Of a stretch of DNA of 64,000 bases, positions 1 through 10,267 are shown in pieces. A program made the position numbers and the translations under genes. How positions within the stretch are numbered: position 1 is the stretch's first letter; the number at the start of each line of letters is the position of its first letter. The notes under the pieces were generated by a model that saw only the letters and a list, made by a program, of their open reading frames with translations, did no database searches and was not told where the DNA came from. Origin of the DNA: Oxalobacteraceae bacterium (GTDB lineage: Bacteria > Pseudomonadota > Gammaproteobacteria > Burkholderiales > Burkholderiaceae_D); assembly GCA_027490725.1 (NCBI GenBank), contig JAIXXN010000003.1, positions 17,488 through 81,487 of the forward strand. Direction: 5' to 3'.

Positions 1-1033
1 AAATGCCGACAAATCCAACGCGGTACTGGTGTGCCACGCACTGAACGCCTCCCACCATGTGGCGGGTGAATATGAAGGTCAGCCGAAAAGTCAGGGCTGG
101 TGGGACAATATGGTCGGTCCGGGCAAGCCGCTCGATACCGATAAATTCTTCGTCATCGGGATTAATAACCTCGGTTCCTGCTTCGGCTCGACCGGTCCGA
201 TGCACACCAATCCGGCCACAGGAAAACCCTACGGCGCTGCTTTCCCGGTGGTCACGGTGGAAGACTGGGTGGCGGCACAGGCGCGTCTCGCCGACGCGCT
301 GGGTATCGAGCAGTTTGCTGCCGTGATGGGCGGTTCGCTGGGCGGCATGCAGGCGCTGGCCTGGTCCATCATGTATCCGGAACGCCTGCGTCACTGCGTG
401 GTGATTGCTTCGACGGCCAAGCTGTCGGCGCAGAATATCGCGTTTAACGATGTGGCACGGCAGGCGATTCTGTCCGACCCGGATTACCATGGCGGCGACT
501 TCTACGAGCATGGCGTGGTGCCGAAAAACGGGCTGCGCGTGGCGCGCATGGTCGGTCACATCACATATCTGTCGGACGACGACATGGCCGAAAAGTTCGG
601 CCGCAAGCTGCGCGATGGCGATGCCGAGGGCGATTACAAATTCGGCTTCGGTGTGGACTTCGAAATCGAATCCTACCTGCGCTATCAGGGTGATAAATTC
701 AGCGAGTACTTCGACGCTAACACCTATCTGCTGATTACCAAGGCGCTCGATTACTTCGATCCGGCGCGTCTGCATGGCGGTGATCTGGCACGCACGCTAG
801 CGGTTACCAAAGCTAAATTCTTCCTCGCTTCCTTCACCACCGACTGGCGTTTCTCGCCCGAGCGTAGTCAGGAAATTGTCCGCGCGCTAATTAGTAACCG
901 GCGTCAGGTCACCTATGCCGAAATCGATGCGCCGCATGGCCACGATGCCTTCCTGCTGGAAGATTCGCGCTATATGAATATGGTGCGTGCCTACTACGGG
1001 CAGGTGTGGGACGAGATCGGGGGACGCCAATGA
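1..1033 (+). CDS. metX: Homoserine O-acyltransferase MetX (5' partial)
   Basis: MetX acylates the hydroxyl of L-homoserine, the first committed step to methionine, in the cytoplasm. The reading frame is open from base 2 (first codons read N-A-D-K-S-N-A-V), so the start and roughly 45 residues lie outside the window. The alpha/beta-hydrolase fold is clear: the nucleophile elbow is GGSLGGMQ, and the Asp/His of the triad sit in the C-terminal stretch DAPHGHDAF. Whether acetyl-CoA or succinyl-CoA is used cannot be read safely here; many proteobacterial MetX proteins use succinyl-CoA. The stop overlaps the metW start in an ATGA arrangement, so the two are translationally coupled. Confidence 0.95.
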   Translation, partial: NADKSNAVLVCHALNASHHVAGEYEGQPKSQGWWDNMVGPGKPLDTDKFFVIGINNLGSCFGSTGPMHTNPATGKPYGAAFPVVTVEDWVAAQARLADALGIEQFAAVMGGSLGGMQALAWSIMYPERLRHCVVIASTAKLSAQNIAFNDVARQAILSDPDYHGGDFYEHGVVPKNGLRVARMVGHITYLSDDDMAEKFGRKLRDGDAEGDYKFGFGVDFEIESYLRYQGDKFSEYFDANTYLLITKALDYFDPARLHGGDLARTLAVTKAKFFLASFTTDWRFSPERSQEIVRALISNRRQVTYAEIDAPHGHDAFLLEDSRYMNMVRAYYGQVWDEIGGRQ

Positions 1034-1635
1034 ATTTCAATGATTTGAGTAGTGCACGGCCGGATCTGGCCTTTATCGCCCACTGGGTCGCACCCGGCGC
1101 ACATGTGCTGGATGTGGGGTGCGGCGATGGCGTGATGATGGATTATCTGCAGAGCGACAAGCAGTGCAGCGGTTACGGCATCGAGATCGCCGACGATAAA
1201 GTACTGGAAAGTACCCAGCGCGGCGTACGGGTGATCCAGCAGGATATGGAAAAGGGGCTGGCGCTGTTTGGCGATAACAGCTTCGATACGGTGCTGTGCC
1301 TGTCCTCGCTGCAAATGATGAAGCAGGTCGAGCCACTGTTGCGCGACATCGTGCGGGTCGGCAAAGAAGCCATTGTTTCCTTCCCCAACTTCGCCTACTG
1401 GCCGCACCGCGTGGCGCTGCTGAAAGGGCGCATGCCGGTATCGGAATCGCTGCCTTACGAATGGTATGACACGCCCAACGTGCGCTGTGCCACGATCAAC
1501 GATTTCCGTGATCTGGCCGAGGACTGCGGACTGGAAGTGATGGAGTGCGTGGCGCTGGCGGAGGGGCATCGGGTGAATTTCCTGCCTAACCTGCGCGGCG
1601 ATCTGGCGGTATTCCGCTTGCGTAGAAAGGTGTAG
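1030..1635 (+). CDS. metW: Methionine biosynthesis protein MetW
   Basis: MetW is a small protein with a SAM-methyltransferase fold that accompanies MetX in many proteobacteria and is thought to support its activity. The 201-residue product begins [13 protein letters not shown] and carries the SAM-binding motif I LDVGCGDG near residue 30. I chose ATG 1030 rather than the in-frame GTG at 1006: it overlaps the metX stop, has a GGGGA ribosome-binding site at 1019-1023, and gives the usual MetW N-terminus. Neighbours: metX upstream by overlap, AmpG-type permease 5 nt downstream, so probably one operon. Confidence 0.93.
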   Translation: MNFNDLSSARPDLAFIAHWVAPGAHVLDVGCGDGVMMDYLQSDKQCSGYGIEIADDKVLESTQRGVRVIQQDMEKGLALFGDNSFDTVLCLSSLQMMKQVEPLLRDIVRVGKEAIVSFPNFAYWPHRVALLKGRMPVSESLPYEWYDTPNVRCATINDFRDLAEDCGLEVMECVALAEGHRVNFLPNLRGDLAVFRLRRKV

Positions 1636-1640
1636 TACAC

Positions 1641-2906
1641 ATGAACAGTCCGGAACTGCAGGCCGCAGCGCGTCCGTGGTACAGCTATTTCAACCGCCGC
1701 ACGGTCGCCATTCTGTTCTTCGGTTTCAGTTCCGGTCTGCCGCTGTACACGCTGATCTATCTGATGCAGGCTTGGCTGGCCAAGTCCGGCCTGGATGTGA
1801 AATCACTGGGGCTGTTCGCACTGGTGACTTTCCCGTACACCTTTAAGTTTCTGTGGGCGCCCTTCATGGACCGCTATGCGATTGGCCGTCTGGGCCGGCG
1901 GCGGGGCTGGATGGCGCTAACCCAGCTGGCGCTGTTTCTGGTGATCGGTGCACTCGGCATGCTCGACCCGCAGCAGCAGTTGCCGCTGATTGCGGGCGGG
2001 GTGTTCCTCATCGCGTTTCTATCGGCCAGTCAGGACGTGGTGATCGATGCCTACCGGCGCGAGATTCTGGAGGAAAGCGAGCAGGGGCTGGGTGCCGCCA
2101 TCATCGTGAATGCCTACAAGGCAGCCAGTCTGATTCCCAGTGCGCTGGGGCTGGTGCTGGCCGACAGCATGTCGTGGCAGGCGGTGTTCTGGATCGTGGC
2201 GGCCTTCATGCTACCCGGTTTTGTTTGCACCCTGTTTTCCAGAGAACCGGCGGTGTATGGCGCGCCTCCGAAAAATCTGCAGGAAGCGGTAGTACTGCCG
2301 TTCCGCGAATTCATCCAGCGCGATGGCTGGCAGCAGGCGCTGCTGATTATTGCCTTCGTGCTGCTGTATAAAATCGGCGACAGCATGTCGACTGCTCTGT
2401 CGACCAAGTTCTTCCTCGATATCGGCTTCACCACCAAGCAGATCGGTCTGGCGGCAAACGCCACCGGCTGGTGGGCAGCGCTGGCCGGTGGCGCAGTGGG
2501 CGGCATCTGGATGATCAAGCTTGGCATCAACCGCGCCTTATGGGTGTTCGGGGTGTTGCAGGCGCTGGCGATTCTCGGCTTTGCCTGGCTGGCCAAGGTT
2601 GGCCCTGATCCGCTGGTGCTGAGCATCGCCTTCGGCTTTGAGGCGTTTGCCAGTCTGGGGCTAGGCTCTGCCGCACTGGTGGCGTTCATGTCGCGGGCTA
2701 CCGATCCGCGTTACACTGCCACCCAATACGCATTATTTTCCAGTCTGGCCGCTGTACCGCGCACCTTCATCAATTCTTCGGTTGGTTTTATCGTCGCGGA
2801 AACGGGCTGGTTCTGGTTCTTTATTGTGTGCTTTGTGATGGCCTTCCCCGCCATGATGATGTTACCCAAAATCGCTCCATGGAACAGTCGTGATGAAAAA
2901 GTCTAA
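1641..2906 (+). CDS. ampG: AmpG-family MFS permease
   Basis: A 421-residue inner-membrane protein of the major facilitator superfamily with about 12 hydrophobic segments. The N-terminal stretch with FFGFSSGLPLY, and FLWAPFMDRY around residue 70, match the AmpG family, which imports anhydro-muropeptides released during wall turnover for recycling. It is shorter than the E. coli protein (about 490 residues), mainly at the C-terminus. It starts 5 nt after metW and its end overlaps the following protease gene, so it is likely co-transcribed with metXW. Substrate specificity is inferred from the family only; the AmpG-like group also contains proteins of unknown substrate. Confidence 0.8.
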   Translation: MNSPELQAAARPWYSYFNRRTVAILFFGFSSGLPLYTLIYLMQAWLAKSGLDVKSLGLFALVTFPYTFKFLWAPFMDRYAIGRLGRRRGWMALTQLALFLVIGALGMLDPQQQLPLIAGGVFLIAFLSASQDVVIDAYRREILEESEQGLGAAIIVNAYKAASLIPSALGLVLADSMSWQAVFWIVAAFMLPGFVCTLFSREPAVYGAPPKNLQEAVVLPFREFIQRDGWQQALLIIAFVLLYKIGDSMSTALSTKFFLDIGFTTKQIGLAANATGWWAALAGGAVGGIWMIKLGINRALWVFGVLQALAILGFAWLAKVGPDPLVLSIAFGFEAFASLGLGSAALVAFMSRATDPRYTATQYALFSSLAAVPRTFINSSVGFIVAETGWFWFFIVCFVMAFPAMMMLPKIAPWNSRDEKV

Positions 2907-3774
2907 AACCCTGATAGCTGCGCTGGCGCTGGTCTGCCTGAGCAGCACCCTGCCAGTCTTTGCGCAGGATGATGGTATTCCCGTTACCCGTATGTCGCGC
3001 CTGCGCGGTCTTGGCGGCGACGCCCGCCAGTTCGATCAGCAGTCGAAACTGCAATACGACCAGATGCTGCAGCAGGCGCACCAGAAGGATGCCGTTGCCA
3101 CCGAGCGCAATCCGCAGCTGATCCGCTTGCGCGCGATTGCGCAGCGCCTGATCCCGTTCACCACGCGCTGGAATCCTGATTCCGCCAACTGGAAATGGGA
3201 AGTCAATCTGCTTAATTCGCCTACCGTGAATGCTTTCTGCATGCCCGGTGGCCGGATCGCCTTCTACAACGGGATTCTGGTCAAACTCAATCTGACCGAC
3301 GATGAAGTGGCGATGGTGATGGGCCACGAGATTGCGCACGCACTGCGCGAGCACGCCCGCGAGCAGGCCGGTAAAAACACCATTACCTCGTTCGGCGCGC
3401 GTATTGCCGGCGCGATCGGTTCCGCCTACTTCGGTGTTGATCCGCGTCTTGGTGACGCAGCAGCAGGTGCGGTTGCGCAGGGGGCAGCACTGAGCTTCTC
3501 GCGTGGCGACGAAAGCGAAGCCGATCTGGTCGGGCTGGATCTGGCCGCCCGCGCCGGCTTCGATCCGCGCGCCGGCATCGCGCTCTGGCAGAAAATGAGT
3601 TCTGTGAACAAGGCGCAGCCTTTGCCCTTCCTGTCGACCCACCCGAGTGGCAGTAAGCGTATCGAGGACATGGACAAGAATATGCATCTGGTGCTGCCGG
3701 TGTTCGCACGGGCGCGTGGACTGGATCCACAGAATCTGCCGCCATACCGTTCGCTGGCACTGCCTAAATCCTGA
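2893..3774 (+). CDS. Exported M48-family metalloprotease
   Basis: A 293-residue zinc peptidase of family M48 (the LoiP/YggG-type periplasmic group). It has a cleavable-looking signal peptide (MKKSKTLIAALALVCLSST, then VFA before QDDG). The zinc site HEIAH lies in VMGHEIAHALREHAREQ near residue 140, with the downstream zinc-ligand Glu in RGDESEADLVG. ATG 2893 is preferred; a GTG sits directly before it at 2890. The start overlaps the AmpG-like gene and the stop shares one base with the next ATG (TGATG), so translation is coupled on both sides. The role is inferred as periplasmic or outer-membrane protein quality control; no substrate can be read. Confidence 0.88.
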   Translation: MKKSKTLIAALALVCLSSTLPVFAQDDGIPVTRMSRLRGLGGDARQFDQQSKLQYDQMLQQAHQKDAVATERNPQLIRLRAIAQRLIPFTTRWNPDSANWKWEVNLLNSPTVNAFCMPGGRIAFYNGILVKLNLTDDEVAMVMGHEIAHALREHAREQAGKNTITSFGARIAGAIGSAYFGVDPRLGDAAAGAVAQGAALSFSRGDESEADLVGLDLAARAGFDPRAGIALWQKMSSVNKAQPLPFLSTHPSGSKRIEDMDKNMHLVLPVFARARGLDPQNLPPYRSLALPKS

Positions 3775-4661
3775 TGGCTGCAGCACCACTGCCCATGCGC
3801 GACGGCGTCGCGCCCAGCTACCTATGGCTACCGGAAGGGCAGTGGCCGGATCTGCTGACGTTTCTGCTGGAGCGATTTCCCGCTGTGGCGGAAGCCAGCT
3901 GGCGTGACCGCATGGCGCGCGGTGAAGTGCTGGATGCGGACGGTGTGGTCCTCACGCCGGACAGTGCGGTCCGGCGCGGCATGCGGATTTTCTACTACCG
4001 CGAGCTGAGCGCCGAAACGCCGATTCCGTTTCAGGAAGAAGTGCTGTTCATGGACGAACACTTGTTGGTGGTCGACAAGCCGCACTTCCTGCCGATGATT
4101 CCGTCGGGTCGTTTTCTGCATGAGACGCTGCTGGTGCGCCTGAAGAAAAAGCTGGGTGAGCAGGCACTGACGCCGATCCACCGGCTGGACCGCGAAACGG
4201 CTGGTGTGGTGATTTTCTCGCGTCGCGAGGATAGTCGTGGCGCCTACCAGTCACTGTTCCAGCAGCGCGAGATCGAGAAAGAGTACGAAGCGCTGGCGCC
4301 CCATCTATACGGGCGCGAGTTCCCGTTCACCTACCGCAGCCGGATGGTGGAAGGCGAAAAATTCTTTACCATGAAAGAAGTCGCGGGCGAGCCGAATTCG
4401 GAAACCGTGATTGATGTGATCGAGCAGCGTGAAGCTGCCACACTCTATCGCTTGCTGCCGCACACGGGGCGTCAGCATCAGTTGCGCGTGCATCTGGCGG
4501 CACTCGGCATCCCGATTATCAATGATGCTTTCTATCCGGTGGCGCTGCCGTGCAAGCAGGATGATGTGTCGTCGCCGTTAAAACTGCTGGCGCGGCGGAT
4601 CGCTTTCAACGACCCGCTGACGGGCGAGCGACGCGAGTTCCGCAGCCGCCGCACTTTGTAA
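3774..4661 (+). CDS. RluA-family RNA pseudouridine synthase
   Basis: A 295-residue enzyme that isomerises uridine to pseudouridine in rRNA or tRNA. The catalytic motif IHRLDRETAGVVIFSR around residue 140 contains the active-site Asp, and the family motif LLPHTGRQHQLRVHL follows near residue 230. The N-terminal about 80 residues resemble a degenerate S4-like region. It overlaps the protease gene by one base. Its target nucleotide cannot be assigned from sequence; the family includes RluA, RluC, RluD and TruC-like enzymes. Confidence 0.88.
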   Translation: MAAAPLPMRDGVAPSYLWLPEGQWPDLLTFLLERFPAVAEASWRDRMARGEVLDADGVVLTPDSAVRRGMRIFYYRELSAETPIPFQEEVLFMDEHLLVVDKPHFLPMIPSGRFLHETLLVRLKKKLGEQALTPIHRLDRETAGVVIFSRREDSRGAYQSLFQQREIEKEYEALAPHLYGREFPFTYRSRMVEGEKFFTMKEVAGEPNSETVIDVIEQREAATLYRLLPHTGRQHQLRVHLAALGIPIINDAFYPVALPCKQDDVSSPLKLLARRIAFNDPLTGERREFRSRRTL

Positions 4662-4670
4662 GGCGGCTGC
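4642..4670. terminator. Hairpin between convergent genes
   Basis: A perfect 9-bp inverted repeat, GCAGCCGCC and GGCGGCTGC, with an 11-nt loop spans the TAA stop of the pseudouridine synthase gene and lies just before the end of the convergent xthA. No T-run follows on either strand, so it may slow or end transcription only weakly. Confidence 0.4.
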
Positions 4671-4694
4671 AGTGTCGTCGGCAAGGGCGGCTGA

Positions 4695-5462
4695 TCAGCC
4701 GTAGTGTATGGTCAGCGGCGCGTGATCCGAGAAGCGCTGTTCCTTGTAGATGGCGACCGTGCTAGCGGTTGCGGCGATGCCCGGCGTGGCGACCTGATAG
4801 TCGATGCGCCAGCCTACGTTCTTGGCATAGGCCTGACCGCGATTGCTCCACCACGTGTACTGCTCTTCGCGCGGATCGAGCCCGCGGTGCACATCGACAA
4901 AGCCGACTTCGTCGAAGATGCGCGTCATCCACTCGCGCTCTTCCGGCAGGAAGCCGGAATTCTTCTTGTTACCCTTCCAGTTTTTCAGGTCGATCTCTTT
5001 GTGGGCGATGTTCCAGTCGCCGCAGATCACCACTTCGCGCCCTTCGGCGTGCAGCGACTGCAGGTGTGGCAGGAACAGATCCATGAAGCGGAACTTGGCT
5101 TCCTGACGTTCCGGACCGGAGGAGCCGGAAGGGCAGTAGACGGAAATCACTGTCAGATTGCCGAAGTCGCAACGCACATAGCGGCCTTCGGCATCGAATT
5201 CCGGTGCGCCGAAACCGATCACCACGCGATCCGGTGCCTGCTTGCTATACACGCCGGTGCCCGAATAGCCCTTTTTCTCGGCATAATGGAAGTTGCCATG
5301 GTAGCCGGGTGGGTTGAGGAACTCGGCTTGCATGTCCGGGGCTTGCGCCTTGAGTTCCTGCACGCAGACGAAATCGGCGTCCTGTTCGGCCATCCAGGTG
5401 AAAAAGCCCTTGGTGGCGGCGGAGCGGATGCCATTCAGGTTGGCGGAGATAATTTTCGGCAT
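4695..5462 (-). CDS. xthA: Exodeoxyribonuclease III
   Basis: A 255-residue AP endonuclease/3'-exonuclease of base-excision repair. The N-terminus MPKIISANLNGIRSA with the catalytic Asn, the metal-ligand Glu in CVQELKAQ, GDWNIAH, and the C-terminal RFSDHAPLTI motif with the catalytic Asp-His are all present. ATG 5462 gives the standard N-terminus. It is transcribed away from pyrE across an 87-nt shared promoter region and converges on the pseudouridine synthase gene. Length is normal for the family. Confidence 0.95.
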   Translation of the reverse strand: MPKIISANLNGIRSAATKGFFTWMAEQDADFVCVQELKAQAPDMQAEFLNPPGYHGNFHYAEKKGYSGTGVYSKQAPDRVVIGFGAPEFDAEGRYVRCDFGNLTVISVYCPSGSSGPERQEAKFRFMDLFLPHLQSLHAEGREVVICGDWNIAHKEIDLKNWKGNKKNSGFLPEEREWMTRIFDEVGFVDVHRGLDPREEQYTWWSNRGQAYAKNVGWRIDYQVATPGIAATASTVAIYKEQRFSDHAPLTIHYG

Positions 5463-5484
5463 AGTGAGTTTGGTGCGACAATTT

Positions 5485-5512
5485 TTGGAATGCGATAGTG
5501 TAGCGTTAAAAT
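5485..5512 (+). promoter_or_regulatory. Putative sigma70 promoter of pyrE
   Basis: TTGGAA at 5485-5490 and TAAAAT at 5507-5512 are separated by 16 nt and lie 38 nt before the pyrE ATG in the divergent xthA/pyrE gap. This is inferred from match and position only. Confidence 0.5.
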
Positions 5513-5549
5513 ACGGGCATCAATCATAAATGGGTAGAAATGGGGCTGT

Positions 5550-6215
5550 ATGAATAACTTACGTCAGGACTTTATTGCGTTTTCCGTCAAAACCGGTGTG
5601 CTGCGCTTCGGCGAGTTCACCACCAAGGCGGGGCGCCAGTCGCCTTACTTCTTCAACGCGGGTCTGTTCCACGACGGCGCCACGCTGGCACAACTGGCGC
5701 AGTTCTATGCCCAGACGCTGCTCGACTCCGGCGTGGAATTCGACATGCTGTTTGGCCCCGCCTACAAAGGCATCACGCTGGCCTCGGCCACCGCCGTAGC
5801 GCTGGCTGGCAAAGGCCGCAATACCTCGTTCGCCTTCAACCGCAAGGAAGCCAAGGATCACGGCGAAGGCGGCACCATCGTCGGCGCCAAGCTGACGGGC
5901 AAAGTAGTGATCATCGATGACGTGATTTCGGCCGGTACCTCGGTGCGCGAATCGGTCGACATGATTCGCGCTGCCGGCGCCGAGCCATGCGCCGTGCTGA
6001 TTGCACTCGACCGCATGGAACGCTCCGGCAAGGATGGCGAACTGTCGCCCAATTCGGCGGTGCAGGAAGTGGCCAAGACCTACAACATTCCGGTGATTTC
6101 GATCGGTAATCTGGACGACCTGTTCAGCTACCTGAATGGTGCGGGCGCGGATCCGCAACTGCTGCAGCACAAGGATGCCGTGGCGGCCTACCGTAACCGT
6201 TACGGCGTCGTCTAA
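5550..6215 (+). CDS. pyrE: Orotate phosphoribosyltransferase
   Basis: PyrE joins orotate to PRPP to give orotidine 5'-phosphate in pyrimidine synthesis. The 221-residue product has the N-terminal orotate region (GEFTTKAGRQSPYFFNAG), the mobile-loop segment FAFNRKEAKDHGEGG, and the PRPP-binding motif VVIIDDVISAGTS near residue 120. Length and start are typical of proteobacterial PyrE. It begins a short plus-strand unit with the alpha/beta hydrolase gene 3 nt downstream. Confidence 0.96.
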   Translation: MNNLRQDFIAFSVKTGVLRFGEFTTKAGRQSPYFFNAGLFHDGATLAQLAQFYAQTLLDSGVEFDMLFGPAYKGITLASATAVALAGKGRNTSFAFNRKEAKDHGEGGTIVGAKLTGKVVIIDDVISAGTSVRESVDMIRAAGAEPCAVLIALDRMERSGKDGELSPNSAVQEVAKTYNIPVISIGNLDDLFSYLNGAGADPQLLQHKDAVAAYRNRYGVV

Positions 6216-6218
6216 GCG

Positions 6219-7073
6219 ATGCGCTATAGCGAGGATCGCCTAGCCAGCTTCCGTTGCGGCCCGCAGGCCGAACGCCGCATCCATATCTGGGAGCCTGCCA
6301 CGCCGCCACGTGCGGTGATTCTCGCCATTCACGGCGGGATGGCGCACGCCGGCGACTACGTCACGCCGGCGCTGTACTTCCGCCAGCATGGCATCGCCAC
6401 GGTGGCGTACGACCTGTGCGGGCATCAGGATGCGCGCCGGGTGGATATTCCCGGTTTCCATGTCTTCCTCGACGATAGCGTGCTGTTCCTGCAATGGGTG
6501 AAACGCAGCTATCCCGATGTGCCGGTGTATGTGATGGGGCACTCGATGGGCGCGCTGATTGCGACCCATCTGGGGCTCGGGCACTTCGCGGGCGATCCTG
6601 CCATCAAAGGCTTTATCCTGTCATCACCGTACTACGTGAATGCCATCAAAGTGTCGCCAGTGCTGCTGGCGCTGGCGGGCGTGCTCGGTGCACTGGCGCC
6701 GCGCATGAAGGTGCCGATGGCATCGTTGACCGATCTGCTCACGCATGACGCCAGCATCACCGCGCGCCATCATGCCGACGAGCGCGATGGGGTGCGCGCT
6801 ACGGAAATTACGGTGCGCTTCGGCAATGCGCTGACCCAGGCGCAGCAAGGCCTGACGGCGCGTATGCCAGCCTGGTCGCACCGGCTGTTTGCGGTGGTGG
6901 CAGGCGATGACCAACTGGCCAATCCCGATGCCGGTGAAGCGATGCTGAAACTGGTGCCGCCATCACTGCTGACCTATCAGCGCCACCCGCAGAACTATCA
7001 CGAAAATTTCAACGAGTTGAATCGCGAGCAGATTTTCGCCGATATTCTGCAGTGGATGGATCTGCCAGCCTGA
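6219..7073 (+). CDS. Alpha/beta hydrolase (monoacylglycerol-lipase-like)
   Basis: A 284-residue serine hydrolase of the Hydrolase_4 / S33-like group. The nucleophile elbow is GHSMG near residue 109; candidate triad partners are the Asp in VVAGDDQL and the His in NYHENFNE near the C-terminus. No signal peptide is visible, so it is probably cytoplasmic. It follows pyrE by 3 nt and is likely co-transcribed. The substrate is unknown: lysophospholipids or monoacylglycerols are the usual guess for this group. Confidence 0.8.
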   Translation: MRYSEDRLASFRCGPQAERRIHIWEPATPPRAVILAIHGGMAHAGDYVTPALYFRQHGIATVAYDLCGHQDARRVDIPGFHVFLDDSVLFLQWVKRSYPDVPVYVMGHSMGALIATHLGLGHFAGDPAIKGFILSSPYYVNAIKVSPVLLALAGVLGALAPRMKVPMASLTDLLTHDASITARHHADERDGVRATEITVRFGNALTQAQQGLTARMPAWSHRLFAVVAGDDQLANPDAGEAMLKLVPPSLLTYQRHPQNYHENFNELNREQIFADILQWMDLPA

Positions 7074-7166
7074 TTCCCGGTGGGTGTGGTGGGAATCCCG
7101 ATACCGGGCGGTGTTTCCTGCTGTGATCGTTGTGACCGTCCGTGGCTGCATTATGGATGAAAAAAA

Positions 7167-7190
7167 GGGACGCCGTATGAGTGGCGTCCC
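7167..7190 (-). terminator. Rho-independent terminator of gatCAB
   Basis: GGGACGCC and GGCGTCCC form an 8-bp stem with an 8-nt loop. On the minus strand it follows the gatB stop by about 40 nt and is directly followed by a run of seven T residues (plus-strand 7160-7166). On the plus strand the downstream sequence is only moderately T-rich, so it may also weakly stop the hydrolase transcript. Confidence 0.85.
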
Positions 7191-7230
7191 TGATTTATTC
7201 CAGCAGGTCTAGCGGTCGCTGTGCATCAGC

Positions 7231-8691
7231 TTAACCGGCCAGTTTAGCCTTCAGCAGTTCGGTCAGCTGGGCCGGATTGGCTTTGCCGCGCGAGGCTTTC
7301 ATGGCCTGACCGATTAGCGCGTTGATCGCAGCTTCCTTACCGGCACGGTACTGCTCGACCGATTTTTCGTTAGCGGCGATGACGTCGTTGACGATGGCTT
7401 CCAGTGCCCCCGTGTCGGAGATCTGTTTCAGGCCTTTCGACTCGATCAGTTCATCGACCAGATTGTCGTTGGCCGATTTGGCCGCCCACATATCACTGAA
7501 CAATTCCTTGGCGGTCTTGTTGTTGATGGTGCCGTCGGCGATACGCTTGATCATCAGTGCCAGCTGGGCTGGCGAGACTGGTGCATCGGCGATGTCCACG
7601 CCTTCGCGGTTGAGGGTCGACGCGACGTCACCCATCAGCCAGTTGGCGGCGGCTTTAGCGTTTTCCTTGCCGGTGCTTTCCACTACCGCGACGAAGTAGG
7701 TGGCCATGGCTTTCGACGCGGTCAGAATCAGCGCGTCGTATTCCGGCAGCGCGTATTCGCTGATGAAGCGTGCGCGCATGGCCGCTGGCAGTTCCGGCAT
7801 CGATGCCTTCACTTGTGCAATCCATGCATCGGAGATGATCAGCGGTGGCAGATCCGGATCCGGGAAGTAGCGGTAATCCTGCGCGTCTTCCTTGCTGCGC
7901 ATTTCGCGGGTTTCCTTGCGGTCCGGGTCATACAGGCGGGTGGCCTGCTGGACTTTGCCACCATCTTCGATCAGTTCGATCTGGCGGCGCACTTCCACGT
8001 GCACGGCTTCTTCGATGAAGCGGAACGAGTTCAGGTTCTTGATTTCGCAGCGGGTGCCGAATTCTTTCTGACCCTTAGGACGAACCGAAACGTTGACGTC
8101 GCAGCGGAACGAGCCTTCCTGCATATTGCCGTCGCAAACGCCGAGCCACATCACCAGCGAGTGCAGTGCCTTGGCGTAGGCCACTGCTTCGGCGGCGCTG
8201 CGAATTTCCGGTTCGGAGACGATTTCCAGCAGCGGCGTACCGGCGCGGTTCAAGTCGATGCCGCTCATGCCGGCATAGTCTTCGTGCAGCGATTTACCAG
8301 CATCCTCTTCCAGATGGGCGCGCGTCAGGTTGACGGTCTTGGTGACGAATTCGCCATCCTTCTCATAGCCGAAGGTGAGGGCACCGCCGATGACCACCGG
8401 GTCTTCGAACTGGCTGATCTGGTAGCCCTTCGGCAGATCCGGATAGAAGTAGTTCTTACGGGCGAAGATCGACTGCGGCGCAACCTTGGCGCCGACCGCC
8501 AGACCGAAGCGGATCGCACGATCCACTGCCTGTTTGTTCATGACCGGCAGTACGCCGGGCAGGGCCAGATCCACAGGGCTGGCCTGGGTGTTGGCGTCGG
8601 CGCCGAACTTGATCGGCGAACCGCTGAAAATTTTTGATTCGGTCGTGAGCTGCACGTGGTTCTCAAGACCGATAACGACTTCCCATTCCAT
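7231..8691 (-). CDS. gatB: Asp-tRNA(Asn)/Glu-tRNA(Gln) amidotransferase subunit B
   Basis: GatB binds the mischarged tRNA and carries the kinase site that activates the Asp or Glu carboxylate before GatA-derived ammonia attacks. The 486-residue product begins [15 protein letters not shown], the conserved start of the catalytic cradle, and contains [17 protein letters not shown] and the KNLNSFRF motif. The C-terminal helical and YqeY-like tRNA-binding region ends in KLAG. It is the last gene of gatC-gatA-gatB, 24 nt after gatA, and is followed by a strong terminator. Confidence 0.97.
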   Translation of the reverse strand: MEWEVVIGLENHVQLTTESKIFSGSPIKFGADANTQASPVDLALPGVLPVMNKQAVDRAIRFGLAVGAKVAPQSIFARKNYFYPDLPKGYQISQFEDPVVIGGALTFGYEKDGEFVTKTVNLTRAHLEEDAGKSLHEDYAGMSGIDLNRAGTPLLEIVSEPEIRSAAEAVAYAKALHSLVMWLGVCDGNMQEGSFRCDVNVSVRPKGQKEFGTRCEIKNLNSFRFIEEAVHVEVRRQIELIEDGGKVQQATRLYDPDRKETREMRSKEDAQDYRYFPDPDLPPLIISDAWIAQVKASMPELPAAMRARFISEYALPEYDALILTASKAMATYFVAVVESTGKENAKAAANWLMGDVASTLNREGVDIADAPVSPAQLALMIKRIADGTINNKTAKELFSDMWAAKSANDNLVDELIESKGLKQISDTGALEAIVNDVIAANEKSVEQYRAGKEAAINALIGQAMKASRGKANPAQLTELLKAKLAG

Positions 8692-8715
8692 ATTCTTCTC
8701 GCTGTATTTTGTAGG

Positions 8716-10200
8716 TTAGATGCCGGCCGGAGCGCGCGTATGCCAGTCCGTCGCCAGCTGGTACTGGTGAGCGACGTTGAGCAGCTTGGCTTCACCGAAA
8801 TGCTTGCCGATGATCTGCAGACCCACCGGACGGTTGGCGTTCTTTTCGCCCTGACCGAAGCCGCATGGAATCGACATGCCCGGCAGACCAGCCAGACTGG
8901 TGGACAGCGTGAAGATGTCGGCCAGATAGGCAGCGACCGGATCATCCGATTTATCGCCCAGATCCCATGCCACGGTCGGTGCGACTGGTCCCATGATGAC
9001 GTCGCAGACGGCGTTCGGGCCATTCAGCACGGCTTCGAAATCCTGAGCGATCAGGCGGCGGATTTTCTGTGCTTTCAGGTAGTAGGCGTCGTAGTAGCCG
9101 TGGCACAGCACATAGGTACCCACCATGATGCGGCGTTTGACTTCGGCGCCAAAACCTTCGGCACGGGTCTTGCGGTACATATCCGACAGATCCTTGTAGT
9201 CGGCGGCGCGGTGGCCGTAGCGCACACCGTCAAAGCGCGACAGATTGGACGACGCTTCGGCCGGTGCAATCATGTAGTAGGCCGGAATCGACAGGGCGGT
9301 ATTCGGCAGCGAAATGTCGACCAGCGTGGCGCCCAGCTTTTGGTACTGTGCCAGTGCGGCGCGGACAGCCTGTTCAACGTCGGCCGCCAGACCTTCGCCG
9401 AAGTATTCTTTCGGTACGCCGATACGCAGGCCCGTCAGAGGCTGGCCCAGTTCGCGCGTGTAGTCTTCGTCCACACCACCCAGTTCCGGTGGCAGCGAGG
9501 TCGAATCGCGTTCGTCGAAGCCGGCCATGGCGTTCAGCAGCAGGGCGCAGTCTTCGGCGGTTTGTGCCATCGGGCCACCCTGATCGAGCGAGGAGGCGAA
9601 TGCGATCATGCCGAAGCGCGACACGCGGCCGTAGGTTGGCTTGATGCCGGTGATGCCGCAGAACGCGGCTGGCTGGCGGATCGAGCCGCCGGTGTCCGTG
9701 CCGGTCACCGCTGGTGCCAGACGGGCTGCCACGGCAGCGGCCGAGCCGCCCGAGGAGCCGCCCGGTACGGCACGTTTGTCCCACGGGTTCTTGACGGCGC
9801 CGAAGGCCGAGTTTTCATTGGCCGAACCCATGGCGTATTCGTCGCAATTGAGCTTGCCCAGCGTGACCATGCCGGCGGCGCGGAATTTTTCCACCACGGT
9901 GGCGTCGAACGGGCTGACGTAATTGGCCAGCATTTTCGAGCCGGCGGTGGAGCGCCAGTCGCGTGTGACGAAAATATCCTTGTGGGCGATCGGCACGCCG
10001 GTCAGTGGCGTGGCGGTACCGGCCGCGATGCGGGCATCCGCTTCGGCCGCTTGCGCCAGCGTCAGGACGCGGTCGACGTGCAGGAAGGCGTTCAGATCGC
10101 TCTGTTCGATGCGGTCGAGGAAGTGGGTGGCCAGTGCGGTGGCGCTAATGGCTTTGCTTTGCAGCAGAGCGGACAACTCTTTGAGGGTTTTGGTATGCAT
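8716..10200 (-). CDS. gatA: Asp-tRNA(Asn)/Glu-tRNA(Gln) amidotransferase subunit A
   Basis: GatA is the glutaminase subunit that supplies ammonia to GatB. The 494-residue amidase-signature protein shows the Ser-cisSer-Lys triad: Lys74 in GVPIAHKD, the cis-Ser (about Ser149) in [11 protein letters not shown], and the nucleophile Ser173 in [12 protein letters not shown]. The start ATG 10200 gives the normal N-terminal helix. A long open frame on the opposite strand (8656-10224) is a composition shadow. It lies between gatC (67 nt upstream) and gatB. Confidence 0.97.
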   Translation of the reverse strand: MHTKTLKELSALLQSKAISATALATHFLDRIEQSDLNAFLHVDRVLTLAQAAEADARIAAGTATPLTGVPIAHKDIFVTRDWRSTAGSKMLANYVSPFDATVVEKFRAAGMVTLGKLNCDEYAMGSANENSAFGAVKNPWDKRAVPGGSSGGSAAAVAARLAPAVTGTDTGGSIRQPAAFCGITGIKPTYGRVSRFGMIAFASSLDQGGPMAQTAEDCALLLNAMAGFDERDSTSLPPELGGVDEDYTRELGQPLTGLRIGVPKEYFGEGLAADVEQAVRAALAQYQKLGATLVDISLPNTALSIPAYYMIAPAEASSNLSRFDGVRYGHRAADYKDLSDMYRKTRAEGFGAEVKRRIMVGTYVLCHGYYDAYYLKAQKIRRLIAQDFEAVLNGPNAVCDVIMGPVAPTVAWDLGDKSDDPVAAYLADIFTLSTSLAGLPGMSIPCGFGQGEKNANRPVGLQIIGKHFGEAKLLNVAHQYQLATDWHTRAPAGI

Positions 10201-10267
10201 GACGATTCTATGTGTAGTCGGTGAACGGGACGGGCAGCGCAGCGTGATGGTGCGTCAGCGGCGTGCC